DNA of 64,000 nucleotides from Tenodera sinensis (GCA_030765045.1 CM060963.1:102960354-103024353); one strand, 5' to 3'; positions 37,306 through 49,900 are shown, counted from the stretch's first letter. A program made the numbers and translations. Notes: generated by a model from the letters alone, not told the origin.

Positions 37306-39539
37306 AGAAAGATACTTGTCAAAATGTGTACCTTTCATTATAGTAAAATGAATTTGAATGTCCTTCAAAGGGTTCAAGAAATAGCGTTTTTTTTTCTAGA
37401 AAGTAAGAAAAGTAGGCTGGAAATGAGAAAGCGAGGAACTAGGAGGAAAAGAGAGATGCATGCAAAGGGAAGGGAAAGACACGTTCATCTCTGCTTTGTA
37501 AATGTACTCAAACAACAGACGGTATGACAACAAAGCCCAATGCTACGTGTGTGAATACATATGTATGTATATATACATATATGTACGTATGCGAGAGGGA
37601 GAGAGAGAGAGAGAGTGTGTGTGTGGGGGTGTGTAGTGAGCAGAAATTATTTTCAAACTGTTTTCTCAACGGTAAGTGATGTGTAAAGGGTGGAAAGCAG
37701 AGGTAAGGCGGACGGGGAAAGGGGAAAAACGCGAGATAGCGAAGGAAAAAAAGGCAGGCTGCAGCTATGGGAGAAGAGGACTTTTAAGTACGGTTGGATG
37801 AGTTAGGTTAGGTATGTAATGTGCTGGCAGATACGCTCCTTAGATTAGCTGGACTGGAAAGGGAAATGTTTTGCTTCTGTCGCTCCTACGTCACTCACAT
37901 CACAGATATATGTGCTGTTTTAATTTTTTCTTGCCAATGTTTTCGTTTGTTCCTTCTCCAGTCTGAAATATGCACTTATTCTCTTTTTACTGATTGCTTC
38001 TACTTTAGTACTATCCACTGTTCGTCTTGAGCTTTTCTTTGTCGCTATTTCTGGATTTTTCCATATATCTAAGTTAATAAAATAGAAAAAAGCATATAGT
38101 ATATAGATGTTAAGAACATAACTATTATACGTGTTTCGTTTGTGATCACACATTAACTTAAGATTTCAAGTGAATTTTCCAATTCCTCCTAACAGTATTG
38201 AAATTTCCATAACGAATCTTACACCTTGAATCGAACAGTTATTATTACGTCACGAGTAGATAAGGTATAGCTTAACCAAATGCCTTGAACCTACTTGTAA
38301 ACACTCAACATAGGTTTGTCTAAGTGAAAGGCAAACACGTGTTGACAAATATTTTTGATTGAAAGAAAAAAAGGTTTAACTATTCTATGGACTACAGCTT
38401 ATACCTACTGTATTAACCAAAAAGTTTGAGGGTACAAGCTACTTTTTTATTTTATAATATTAACAAACAGTGAAATAATTGTCAGGTAGATACTTCTTAA
38501 TGTAAAGGGCTAATTATGTTATTTATTTGTTTTGTTTTCATTTTCTAACCAGTAAATACCTACCACTGTAATTCACTAAGGTTGTCTATACAACCGGTAA
38601 GCTTATGGTTAGCCATTTATACGCAACTCAGATGTTTATTACAGCAACCTATAGAGGATCCATCAGGTGAAGTCTTTTTTTATAAAATACCGGACAATCA
38701 AACAAAACAGGTTTTACAGTTTGTATAGATTCTCAATATTTGGAATACTAACCACTGTCTTAATATGAAATCTCATGAAATAAATTTAAAAATTTCCATG
38801 GCACGGCATAAGTTGAGTTAAATGACATTTGGAGTGAAATGTCTTACATTTAGCCTGTACAAGACCGCAGGAAAGAAACGTTCTTTAGTCAAAATAGACA
38901 TAAATGCTTTACGTGGCTTTGGATACTATTTCTAACTTGAACAGAACTTGGATTCAAATTAAATTTATCAATGATAGATAGAAGGGCAGCTTGTGAATAA
39001 GTAGTGTGTGTGCGCTGTATTTGTGTTCAAACATTACAGAACAGCTTCTTTTATAGCAGACATATCAGTTTGGAACACAGACAGGTCTGAAAAGATCAAA
39101 GGAATCCTCACTGTCTTTATTATAAACAACATAAGTACATTCAACTTGTACCTCATTTTCTTCTCCAATAAATTGTGATCATCTGTACAGTATATGTATG
39201 GATATTTCTATAATTTTGGATAAAACGGTTGTGGTATTGTATGACAGAGTGCCCAGCAGCTTATAAACGATATAAAATATTCCAGTGAAAATTTAAATGC
39301 TGAAAATTAACTTTATCGCAGGGACAACATTTAATGGCGGCTGATAGCTGATCACTGCTACTTTCTTTCTTGTTGTACAAATACATTTTGTGGATGCAAA
39401 TGATATTTATATCATCGGTTTTACAGCGTGATTTCACAGCGTGTTTAACTATACAATGTCAACGAATACCATCTTCGTACAAGTGTCACTCCGTACAACT
39501 GTCATAACCTCTAGTAAAACGATGGCGACAACACTTTGA
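37306..39539. other. Unclassified AT-rich DNA
   Basis: Contains a short (GA)n-(GT)n stretch at 37593-37637. The rest shows no gene or repeat partner. Confidence 0.35.
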
Positions 39540-39655
39540 TGGGAGAGGAACGGACCGAAAGGTCTAAACCTTGAAGAAGAAGAAGAAGAAGAAGAAGAAG
39601 AAGAAGAAGAAGAAGAAGAACAAGAACAAGAACAAGAACAAGAAGAACAAGAAGG
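39540..39655 (+). mobile_element. LINE 3' end with (GAA)n tail
   Basis: The bases before the array read GPKGLNLEEE, a common C-terminus of insect LINE polyproteins, then pass into about 17 GAA/GAAC units (39572-39653). The array is thus attached to a severely 5'-truncated LINE copy of about 30 bases. Confidence 0.6.
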
Positions 39656-41137
39656 TGATTGCATCGGATACTGTAATTTGAATTCACTACCAAAGTATTA
39701 TCTGGTATTAAGCATCTGCAACACAACTCTTCGTAGAAAAGTTACTAAACTCAAGAACTTTTTCCTGTTCACACTAAAGTGTGGAACACTTGCCAGGAAA
39801 CAGCCTGTTTCTGTACAAAGATTTCATCATCACCATAGGCTATGTGGGTAGAAGGCCTTTGGGCTCAAAAATAAATTTCTAGCGCCCCCTTGCTCGTCTT
39901 TTCTCCTTATTCTCTTTTCTTCTTGTCCGTTATATAAAAATGTGTATGCCGACAACGCTGGGAGCAAAAACCCTTGTGCTTCTGGGGGAAGAGAAGAGAA
40001 ACATTCTTTCTTGCGACACATACACACACATACATACACACACTTCTTGTCGATGCAGAAGAGAAAAAGCAAAGTGTTTTGTCCAAAGCGGCATGAGATA
40101 CATGGTGTGTGCGTGCATGCCACGCCCTGCCCCTGGCCAGTGCTGCTTCCAGCTTCGATCGGTTTTGCTCTTCTTGAGGGGGAAGAACGCGGGGGTGTGT
40201 ACCGAGAATGAGAGGGAAAGACCCGGATGTTGTGAGGAGAGGGTGGCAGCAGAGCAGCACGTGTGTCGGGGTCTCTTTCCCTCATGCTGCTGACAGTTTT
40301 CTCCTCTCGCCTAGGAGGAACATCTGGAGTGGCAGTTGCCTCCTCTACCTTTCTGAATTTCACAACCATTTCCACCACCAAGAAACAGGCATCATCATTA
40401 TCCTTTTTACCATCATAATCAACCTTATCCCTTTCATTGTTTTGACCATCATCGTTTCGTCATAATTACCATCACTAACCATATTTAAAGCATGCATGCA
40501 TTTATGCTGTGAAAATCGTTTATAGTTTGGAAAATATACAATAATCATGCACTATACTGGACGAGGTGTAACTTGTCACGTACTTATTAGAAAAGAGACT
40601 TTCCACAGATCGGGCTGGACAAGGATAGTAGAAAAAGTGCCAAGTTAAAACTCGTCCACTATAAAACAGGTAACTTAATGCTTACACATACTTTTTAATA
40701 CAGTGCAAAATCTTCCGTAAACATAATTTCGGTCATTGTGATTTAAGTTATGGCAGTAAAGCAGTAATTTTCTACAAATGCTTCAGTGTAAGTTTATCGG
40801 TAAAAAACGTTTTTATGCAAAGAACGATTTTTCCATACGTATAAATGTTATTGGAAAAAAATTGAAACAGCGGAGTAACTCTAAGGAATTTTCTTCAGGA
40901 ACTACGTTTTCATAAAACACAAAATTTTAATACTACGATGTCTCACTAAAGCACTCTATACGTAGTTTATTGCTTAATTTTTCTGTATACTTTACAGAAG
41001 CACTCTAAAGTTTATTTTGAGCCGCACTGAGAAGCAATAAGCTAACTTTATATTAATAACTTTATTATTTTCATTAAGATGTTTAGATATTAATTTCAAA
41101 ACTAAATATTTTAAAATATACCTGTATATTATGTGCA
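39656..41137. other. Unclassified DNA with GC-richer patch
   Basis: 39890-40330 is GC-richer than its surroundings and open in several frames on both strands (up to 183 codons on the minus strand). No domain is recognisable and the frames overlap each other, so none is called a gene. Confidence 0.35.
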
Positions 41138-41350
41138 CTGCGTCCATGGTCGAGCGGTTAGAGTGGTCGCATATCACCAAGAGTTCGATCCAGGGACCTC
41201 ATATGCTGGACGAAGCGGCGTCTGGCCAGGTTTTCTGGTTTCCTCCGCCAGTCATTCCACCAACTGCTTCACCACCACCTTTCTATTCATCCATCTCACC
41301 CACATTTGACATCATGCTCTTCCTCACTCTCATACCTGTGCCGGGCTGAC
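41138..41350 (+). mobile_element. tRNA-derived SINE, diverged S1 relative
   Basis: Box A-like ATGGTCGAGCGGTTAGAG and box B-like GAGTTCGATCCAGGG. GGACGAAGCGGCGTC and GGTTTTCT blocks are then shared with the S1 body. A different 3' part follows to at least 41350, possibly 41500. It is much more diverged than the S1 pair. Confidence 0.8.
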
Positions 41351-42831
41351 CACCCGCTTCCAGGTCTTCACTCTGTCCGGTCCTTAGGTTCGTCTGCTCT
41401 CCAAAAGGCATCTAGCCCTAGGTACAGGATTGTAAGTGCTAGAAGGTGTAAGTCCTCCATAGGGGAAGGGTAATCAGAGGAAGGGTGATGAAATGTTTAT
41501 TTACCTTTATATGCTGTTACAGGACATTGCCTCAATTATAACAGCATATTCAATTTATACATAAGCGAATAGACTCAAAATTGAGTAAAAAATACAAAAA
41601 AAAAGCTATGAAGGAACAAAAGTAAACAAAAATAAATATAAAACGAAGTATGCCTATAATCTACATATTCGTCATGTGTTAGTCATTGATTTGAATAATT
41701 TCTTTGTTGTTTTGTTTTCCTTAATACTGTGATAGTTAAGGAAAAAATAACATTAGAAAAAACCCAAAGCAACAGCCAAAAATCGAAAAAATCTAAATTG
41801 GTAATTTTGCATGAGAATTGTAACTTCGGATTATTTTCAATATATGGCGTTTTTGGCGGTCTTATCATTTGACAGCTGCATGTAGTTTTTCATAAAAAAT
41901 GTAGTGCTGAAGGAGCATGATAGAGGTTTGTATTTTACTATACAACGCGACATTCGCATGGTTTCTCTATTCGCTTTTCTTTTACGTATTAACTTCACAC
42001 ATCCTTCCCCATTCACCCTCGCTGATGACCTAGAAGTTGAGCGCCCTTAAACCAAATCCCCATTCACCCTTCAAAATGCAAAAGAAACAAAAAATCATTA
42101 TTTTATGAGTCTAAAACGTGAATATTACCGGAATACTTATAGGCCACTGTACTGATCAATCACTTTGTGAGAGTAAGAAAGAGCAAAAGAGGCCAATAAA
42201 ATGTACGTCTGCAATCTAATGTGCCGGAAACAATAGGAAAGTTTATCACACTATTTCATTATCATTTAATGTCTATATTAATTACATTATATGGCTATCA
42301 AAATTACTAAAACAGTAGGTAGTAATGTTCAGATGGTGCATATATGCATAGATGTTCCCCAAACACACTGAGGAAAGCTATAAGAATAACATTTTTCTAA
42401 TAAGTTGAAATCGAACCTGGATTTACAAAGAAAGCCCAAGCATTATGCCAGCTATAGCTTTCAGCTTTATATACGTAAAAAGGAATAAATCATGTATGAT
42501 ATTACCGTATATCAGAATTTTGTTATGTTGTTTTTGGGCTTAGGGTTATGAAATTCAGAACAATGCTTGCTTGATAATCCCATTTTATTAAACCCAAACT
42601 TAAAATGTGAAATCCGTCGTAGAGTTTGTTCACCAGTTGATGGTTCCTGGCAGGAATGCAGTCAGTAAAGAGTTCCAGGTAAACAGCAATATCTGGAGCT
42701 AGCCTCCTGCTTCTGTTCGCACTTACATTAGTAGTACCAACCCTAGAATTCGTATACACGTTAGATCAAAGAGAAGTCATTGAAAATAGCGGAACTTAAA
42801 TGTTATTTTTAGTTCATGCAGTATAGTATTT
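41351..42831. other. Unclassified DNA with motif E
   Basis: A minus-strand motif E lies at 42023-42055. The first 150 bases may be the 3' end of the adjacent SINE. The rest is featureless. Confidence 0.35.
42023..42055 (-). repeat. Short motif E, copy 4
   Basis: On the minus strand GGTTTAAGGGCGCTCAACTT followed by CTAGGTCATCAGC. It matches copies 1-3, although its 3' arm is weaker. Confidence 0.7.
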
Positions 42832-43012
42832 AGCCTCAGGTCGCGAAGGCCACATAACTGGCTGGGAGGGCTCAGGGCGCTGACCACATCCCACCCTCCA
42901 GTACTGCACCCCACCCACGACGCCTGTGCTGGACAGAAGTGAGGGACGAAGCGGCTGGGTGGCAAACCTTGGCCCTTCATGGGTCTTTGTGCTAGGGGTT
43001 TAGTTTATAGTA
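42832..43012 (+). repeat. GC-rich repeat D, copy 1
   Basis: Shares TGACCACATCCCACCCTCCA, GACGCCTGT and CCTTGGCCCTTCATGGG blocks with 45925-46072. It is GC-rich and lacks a convincing Pol III head. It may be the 3' untranslated end of a LINE or a SINE tail. Confidence 0.8.
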
Positions 43013-43875
43013 CATTTAGCTTATGAAACAAACTGTTTTCCTACGCTGTCTTTCTCCCACTGATCATTTTCCATATTTTCTATATGTTTTCAAAAACTCT
43101 GCTAATCTGTTTACGTCACAAATGATATACCCTCGAGCGTTATCTCGTGCAATTCCTCTAAGGGAAAGTCACCAGTTACATTTCTTTAAGAGTTCATTTC
43201 ACCTTGGCCCAAGCTAGTTCTCTGGGACTGAGGTCACACATGTATGGGGGCAAACAAACGACAGTATGGCACAAGGGAACCAACAATGCGTCTGATTTAG
43301 AAACCTCTTTAGGCTTGTTTGTTTGTTTCTTTCAATCATCCTGTAAAAATCTGTTTTACACATGGAACTGTCACTCTGAAGCCCTCTGCTCTGCAACCAC
43401 AATTTCACACCACTCCTAGGCAGGGATTTGTCTATTTCTACACTCATTTTTTCTTTACTTCCAAGATAACGCAAGAGGCTCGTCCTATTTTTAACTGAAA
43501 TTAAGAAATATTAGCATATTAGAGAGTAAACATAGCGGGAATAATATTGGAGGAAAGATGGTAACCTAACCTGCCATAACGTTATCTACGAATTTACAAA
43601 ACTCGGGTTACACTATCGTGGAATATCTCTCCTCTTCAGTCCCCTAGGACTATGAGCTGGTGAACGACAGTAGAAGGCGTTTAGAGACAGCATCGGACCA
43701 GTTTTTACCTGCCTGTCAGTGACCCTTGGCCTCTGTTATTTTGCATTCTTTGCATTGACATGTGATGTGAGTTTAGATAACTACAACTGCTTAAGAATCC
43801 CTGTGCCTTATAATGCCTGTACAGTTCTAGTATTGCAACGATTTACACTATACAGTATTCTATGTCTATTAACAT
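43013..43875. other. Unclassified DNA
   Basis: No gene or repeat partner recognised up to the LTR boundary. Confidence 0.35.
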
Positions 43876-44463
43876 TGTGACGCCGGGCACGGCTCACAAA
43901 AAGAATGGTCGGGGCCTACTTCACACAACTTATTAGGCCGGCAAGCAAACAAAGGCGCAAGGTCAAGCTTTCCCACACAACTCACACGAGCGACCACATG
44001 AGTAATAACAGTCAAGAGGCAACACATATAGTTTCCACAACCTTCAAAAAAGATGTGGCTACGTTTTGTGGAAGTCGAGAAATATTCGTGTGACGTCATC
44101 TCCGCTGTATAAGGAGGCGAGGAAATAGCAGAAGAGAGATTTACAGTTACAGATATGAGTCGGTCAGTGTGTCAGTGAGTGTGAGACACCTGTGCATGTG
44201 TCGTCACGTCGTGAAGAAGTTTTAACGAGCGTCGAGTGATTGTATCGTAGAAGTTAGTGTATGAGAGATAGAGAAAGTGAAGAAAGACAGTGAAACGATT
44301 GATTCAAGGCTACGAGAAGAAAATAATTGTGAGTTGTAATATCACGAAAGACTGTAGACTGTGTTAACGCCAGTAGAAAGAGAACTGTGGTTTTGTGCAA
44401 AATTTTGTAAGAAAATAAAGTGGCAGAAAAGATAACTAGGCTGGATTTTATTCTTTTGTCACA
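43876..44463 (+). mobile_element. LTR of a retrotransposon (Ty3/Gypsy-like)
   Basis: A 588-bp segment opening TGTGACGCCGGGC and closing TTTTGTCACA, so its ends are TG...CA with a TGTGAC/GTCACA inverted match. It contains TGACGTCA (44091-44098) just upstream of TATAAGG (44108-44114), and AATAAA at about 44414 near the 3' end, the expected promoter and polyadenylation order. A primer-binding site follows one base later. gag, pol and a second LTR were not found, so this is a truncated 5' end. The Gypsy-like call follows from the tRNA-Leu primer and is inference. Confidence 0.8.
44091..44114 (+). promoter_or_regulatory. CRE plus TATA box in the LTR
   Basis: A perfect palindromic TGACGTCA lies about 9 bases upstream of TATAAGG, inside the LTR. 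CREB/ATF-type factors bind TGACGTCA. The arrangement would mark the U3 core promoter. Confidence 0.65.
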
Positions 44464-44464
44464 C

Positions 44465-44485
44465 TGGTGTCAGGAGTGGGATTCG
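44465..44485 (+). promoter_or_regulatory. Primer-binding site complementary to tRNA-Leu 3' end
   Basis: TGGTGTCAGGAGTGGGAT and the following TCG would pair with a tRNA ending ...CCCACTCCTGACACCA, matching tRNA-Leu type acceptor ends from memory. It starts one base after the LTR, the standard placement for minus-strand priming. Confidence 0.8.
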
Positions 44486-45049
44486 TTGACTTGTGAAACT
44501 GGCATTTGTTACGATATTCTTTGATAATCGATCACCATTATTATTACGTTCTTTTCATGCAGGTAATACGTTTAAATTGGTATGCATTCTTAGGTATGAT
44601 GTATTTGTTATGGGGTTTCCAGTTCTAATGCAAAGTCAGACTTTTATGACTTTGCGTAATTGTGCCTCTGCAGTGTGGAGTTACTGATGTAAAACAATTT
44701 TGTCAGTTTTAATTTCAGTTCCTTCAGTTTTAAGGATTATTTTACACACAGTAGGCCTTTCTTGCCAAAATGTGTGTGATTTTCACACAAGAACATTAAA
44801 TCCAACTTGTGCATATGTAGGTATATCCTAGTATTTTAAGTAATAAAAATTATTTCTTTAATGCACAATAACTCGAGTTAAAGGCCATAATTTTGAAGCA
44901 GGTGCAATGGTTTTCTATTTTAAGGTTAGTAAACGTAGTGAACTTTTATGATATATGAAATGTTCTGATAATTTCGAAAGTAAATTCGTGAAGAAAATGC
45001 TTAAGACGTAAATTGAGGTAATCATTGCATTTGCTAGGTATGAGTACTA
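44486..45049. other. Unclassified DNA after the primer-binding site
   Basis: Should hold the retroelement leader and gag but no coding region is visible. It is AT-rich and open only in short frames. Confidence 0.4.
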
Positions 45050-45152
45050 AGAAAACCAGGAAAACAACCTGTCAGATAGGGCAGGATTTGAACACTGACT
45101 GCCGTTCACGAGTCGGTGCCCTAACGACCTCGACTTCCCGCCGGTAGCGCTA
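45050..45152 (-). mobile_element. Possible tRNA-like SINE head
   Basis: On the minus strand a box B-like TGTTCAAATCCTGCC follows a GGTCGTTAGGGCACCGACTC stretch that could be a decayed box A region. No duplication found. Confidence 0.45.
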
Positions 45153-45924
45153 ATTAAGGAGTTATTTTGGAATTCGAATATAGCAGGACATTGTAGCAAT
45201 GAGGACCCTAGAAAACCAAGCTCTCGCATTGGGATTTACAATACGTTAATAGAAGTAGGCACTTGAATTAGATATACATGACTACTTCAGTGCAGTGCAG
45301 AAAGTCGGCTGGCTGCTTGCTGAAATCAAAGAAAGCAAGCCGGGGAAACTACACAATAAAGAAGCAATGATTTTCAAGGCGTATTCAATATTTAGAAAAC
45401 CCGCATCATATGCAATGTTGGTTGCCTTCCTTAATAAATTCACTTTCTTTTTTATGGTTTCCTCCCAAAGCGAGCACTAAAGAGGAGGAAGAATGTTTAA
45501 TTCTTTGCTCCCCTTCCTACTCATGAACTTCGTCCCTTCCTCCTATCCTCAATGTGCATGTTTTTTGGTTTCTTAAGTGCATTCGCCATCATTTCAAAGT
45601 ACGGGATAGGCGGACCAACGTTATCTTTCTAGAAGAGGAGGGAGCAGAAGATAGATGGTATTGCCTCCCCCTCGTCCACAGGGAGTCGTGGACCACAGTG
45701 CTATTCCAGAAAACTATTGCTGTTTCCCATCTCACACAAACCTTCATTGACATTTTCCTGGTCTCCTTCTAACGCAAAAGTGTCGTATGTCTCAGCCTGA
45801 TATCTCAATATGCCTACCCATTGTCGTCATATACTGAATTTGCTCCAGAAGGCCCATTGGAGTCATGAATTAAAATGACTTACCGGGGTAAGCGTTTGTA
45901 TCTTCTCTAGTGCTTGATGGAGAA
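45153..45924. other. Unclassified DNA
   Basis: Two open frames of 61-72 codons lack recognisable domains. No repeat partner. Confidence 0.35.
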
Positions 45925-46072
45925 GTAGCGGCCCCAGGTCGAGAAGGCTGGGAGGGTACGGGGCGTTGACCACGTCCCACCCTCCATTACTGCAACCCAC
46001 CAATGACGCCTGTAGTAGGCAGAGGTGGGGACAAGCCTTGGCCCTTCATGGGCTCTTGCGCTAGGGTTTCAA
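45925..46072 (+). repeat. GC-rich repeat D, copy 2
   Basis: Partner of 42832-43012 in the same orientation about 3.1 kb away, ending GCGCTAGGG. Copy 1 carries an extra stretch of about 20 bases in the middle. Confidence 0.8.
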
Positions 46073-46156
46073 AAATCTTATACTGGCATTTTATCCAAAA
46101 AAGCACGTTTTGAAGTCTCCTAAATCCAGTTTTTTGTAGAAAGGTCCTTTGTATGT

Positions 46157-46846
46157 CAGAGCAGAAACCGTGAATGCCAGGCCTTCAATTTTTTATAAAA
46201 GCTGCATGCCCCCAACACAGGTAGGAACGATGAGGCTACTATGAAAACTGAATCATCATGACTTTGGCAGGTAACAGCTAGCAAAGGTGTATAAAATAGC
46301 AACCTAAAATCGTCAATGTATAAAACCTAATTGTCTTATATTTTCTTCGGGATTATATTAGACATCATAACATCAATTGTTTAGTATCGTAGAAATCCCT
46401 CGCCGCACACCCATAAAGTTTAATAAATTGCAATTGTGCTTAAGTTATAGTATAAAAGTTAAATTTTATATACGTTACGTGGGTGACTATTATTAACAGC
46501 TGGACGGTTTCAATAAAATTAAAAATGTCTCTTATGGTTATACCTAATGGTTAATGGTTAATCATTATCTCACTCGCATCCGTGTGGAATTTTATAATCG
46601 TCACTCAAGGAACATATAAAATTCAACTTTTATACTATAACATAAACACAGTTATAATGTATTAAAGTATGGCGTGATTACGAATACTATTCCGAAGAAA
46701 ATATATAAAAATTAGGCCTTATACATTGACAATTTTAGGTTGCTATTTTGTACAGCTTTGCCACCTGTTACCTGCCAAAGCTATGATGATTCAAAGTTCA
46801 TTGTAGCCCCATGTTCCTACCTGTGAGATCTGGCAGTTACGGGCTC
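46157..46846. mobile_element. 690-bp foldback (long inverted repeat) element
   Basis: Left arm (about 46165-46470) and right arm (about 46600-46840) are imperfect reverse complements. Shared blocks in order are GGTAGGAAC, CTTTGGCAGGTAACAG, AAAATAGCAACCTAAAAT, GTCAATGTATAA, TTTTCTTCGG and TTATAGTATAAAAGTT. The middle (about 46470-46600) has no partner. Both ends are flanked by TATGT (46152-46156 and 46847-46851), a possible 5-bp duplication. Joining the flanks restores a continuous stretch of repeat A. There is no coding capacity, so it is a non-autonomous MITE or foldback element. Confidence 0.87.
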
Positions 46847-46856
46847 TATGTATCTG

Positions 46857-46876
46857 TGTGTGTGTATGTGTGTGTG

Positions 46877-46934
<58 letters not shown>
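46857..46934. repeat. (TG)n microsatellite
   Basis: About 36 TG units with TATG and TGCG interruptions, lying in the expanded TG stretch of repeat A copy 9. Confidence 0.94.
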
Positions 46935-46935
<1 letters not shown>

Positions 46936-46936
<1 letters not shown>

Positions 46937-49900
46937 CGTTTTGAAAGGTGGATAAGGGTGTACACGTTAATATTTTAAGCAAAGACTAAGCCACTGAGAT
47001 TAACTAAGGACTTGTCATTATTTGGGGACTGTATAAGTTAATGAGTTATATTGTAGTTGTTCTCAATTATTGATTTCTGTTAAAATGAGGATTTCGTCTG
47101 TTAAAATGAGATTTGTGGAGAGACGAGGCCTGCCTGTCTTGCACCAACAGCTTCAACAGACAGTGAAAACATCATTGAAAGGCTAATCCAGGAACATTGA
47201 CGTAATTTGGATTATGTCTTTCCATTTAAACTGCACTGCAATTCGATGAGGTGTGTCTTATTTATTAAGAAATAGCCAGAGATTACATTTGGGATGATAG
47301 TAGGTACAAAACGTTAGAAGTTATTAGAATCAATGTTTCTAGATGTCCAAGGTGATTTTCCATGTTTTTATTATTATGCTTTTTAAATTATTTTTAAATG
47401 TATTTTAAGTTACTTAAGTGTCTTTTTCCTCTCTAGCCCTTAATACCAAAATTTCCCAAATTTAGAACGAATCTCAGATCTTTTTCACCAATGCCAAAAC
47501 CTACAAATTCAGGGGTGCTTAGCTCAGAAATCGAATCTTCTCATCTTTCTGCTAATTTTTCGTATGTCATAGCAACATTATGACTGGATTAAGCACTGCA
47601 TGTTGTAGTGCTTAAGGACAATATTTTTAATAACATTTTTTACTATAAGCTTTTCGTTTTCAAAATATATATTATAAAATCTATGAACACTTATAGGTTA
47701 CCTCACAGAGCTAAATAAATTTTGAGATAAGCGTACTTAAATAAGAGTAACTGGGAAAGACAACTGAAAAAAAACTGAGAAAGACGTTCAGTCTTCTAAT
47801 AATATTCAACTTTGGATGTTTACAATTTTTATACATTAAATAATTTACTATTAAAATATTCTAACATGCCGGAATGCATTATCCACCACAAAAACATTTT
47901 TTGAAATACCTACACTTCAAAATCATGATCATAATTCTCTTAAAATTTTTTAAACCTTAAAGCGACTTGAAGAAAACCAGAAATAAGTAGAAGAGAGTAA
48001 GTAAGCCCATGAGGCAAAATAGGGAAGTATAAGAAAATCCAATAGCAAGGAGCTGTAGAGCTTGGAGAACCCCAACCACATTGAAAGAGTATTGGCATTC
48101 GCGTGCGATAGTGAAAATAGTTTCTGGCAAACAAAAACACCATAGGAATTCTTCTCCCCCAGTTGAGTTCATTCCTATCACACATGGCCACACATTCCCG
48201 CTAGCACCCAGCTCCGACGAGATTATCGCGGCGAGCGAGGGTGAGTCAGGGAGGGAATTAAAGGGAGAGAGCTCAGGGAAAACGAGAGAAAAGGGGGGAA
48301 AAGGATCTGAAGATGAATTTTTTCCCTAACTCTCCCTCGCCCACCTTGGCCCTTCGTAGACTCGTGTCCTGTCACATACACTCCATCCCCTCTCGAAATG
48401 GCGGCCCAGCATTACTGAATAAATCTCCCAAGAACTAAGGGAGTAATATAAAGGCCAGAACACTGCTACATTCCCCCTCAACACTGTGAAATTTACCTTG
48501 AAAACTGACTTACTACATGCAAAAAGAAACTCTATGTTTGTAAACACTTTCACATTGGATTTTGTGCAGCCACAAAGACAGGGCATATACTGCAAAATAG
48601 TTAATTCTAAGTGAATGACTGCCCAACAAATATTTTTCAAAGTAATTTAACAATTCTCTGGACAAAATACACAAACATTTTAATTAATAAAAAACGTCCA
48701 TTCCAAAACATCGAGTTAACCCAGGACTCCAATAATATATTGCTACATAAGAATGATAAGTGATTTTTACTGGACTGTAGAAAAGTTTGAAAAGACAACA
48801 CGCAGTCGAGCTGCAGTCAATTTCCGATAATTAGTAAAAATAGTTAATGCAGTGCATTGCACACTCGCTCAAGTTAGCAGCCATGACTTCTATGGGCAAT
48901 TATTGATCTGAGCACGGCCTACTCTGTTTATCTCGCGGAACGTGTATTAAAATTCAGTGACTCTGCATAATATCTTCGATTGTCATCACAACAAAAGTTT
49001 GACTGATTCCAGTGCTTTATTCTTTTATATTATAAAGTATGCAATATAAGTAAGAGGACAATTATTGGGGTGGTAAAAATTAACAAGTAGGTTTGATTAC
49101 ACTTTATGTCTGTATTAATAAATATATGGTTAAGCTTAAGGGTGTGAAAATGCCAGCGACCTAAGCCTTTACAGTACGTAATATAGAAGGGTAAGTTAAG
49201 TTGGTAGATATGAATACGGGGTAATGCCAGCATAACCGGAAAGGCCACGTAAACGTACTACCTCCCAAAAAATATTTTATATTAGGAAATCCCACGCTTT
49301 CGTACAATACACTAAATTTAGTGAAGTTTAAGGAAGAAATATGGGTATGTTATTCTTGCTTTAATGCATTTAAAATACATTCATCTCTGAAAAATACTCT
49401 TGAGGTGAAATAAGTTAAAATATTTCAGATTATGGATGTTGGTAATAATAAACGTAGACTGTTGTAATTGTAATGCATGTTTCAGAAATTAGTTGTATAT
49501 TTTGTTTCAATACAACTGGCGCATTTTACAAACCCTCCTTTTACCATTTAACATGTTTATGCTCAATTGAAAAGATATATAAATCAAAAGGAGTTCTGTT
49601 GAGTTTTTTTTTTCCCTCAGAAAAACTTTTAGTAGCAGGTGCAAGATATCTCCCTCCCCCTTTTGGGGGATACCTTTCAGAGGGTAAATACATAATAGCT
49701 ATTCAGGCAACTGTTAAACAGTGTGTTTGCAATCATGCTGCCAGGAAAGCTCAATTCCGATACAGTAAAGAAGTAACCCCCTTCTTGGTATGTACCTGCA
49801 TAAAAGGTATATTTTATTTCATGCTTTGTGAAATTACTTAATTTTTATTGGAATCCAGATTCATGTGTGTGTATACGTATTATTTATTCACAACAGGAAT

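Larger units (their letters stand above)
46106..46935 (+). repeat. Repeat family A, copy 9, split by a foldback element
   Basis: 46106-46156 matches the GTTTTGAGGCCCCCTGAATC-to-AAGGTCC part of the family with several changes. The TG-rich part resumes at 46847 after the foldback element. The rest of the family is missing. Confidence 0.65.

Noticed and set aside
39830..40381. 183-codon minus-strand open frame
   Set aside because: No domain, overlapping open frames on both strands in a GC-richer patch, low-complexity Val-Cys run from a TG stretch. Not supportable as a gene.
48090..48300. Coding exon ending at GAGG|GTGAGT
   Set aside because: The donor-like sequence is good but there is no matching acceptor or domain, and the region is low-complexity.
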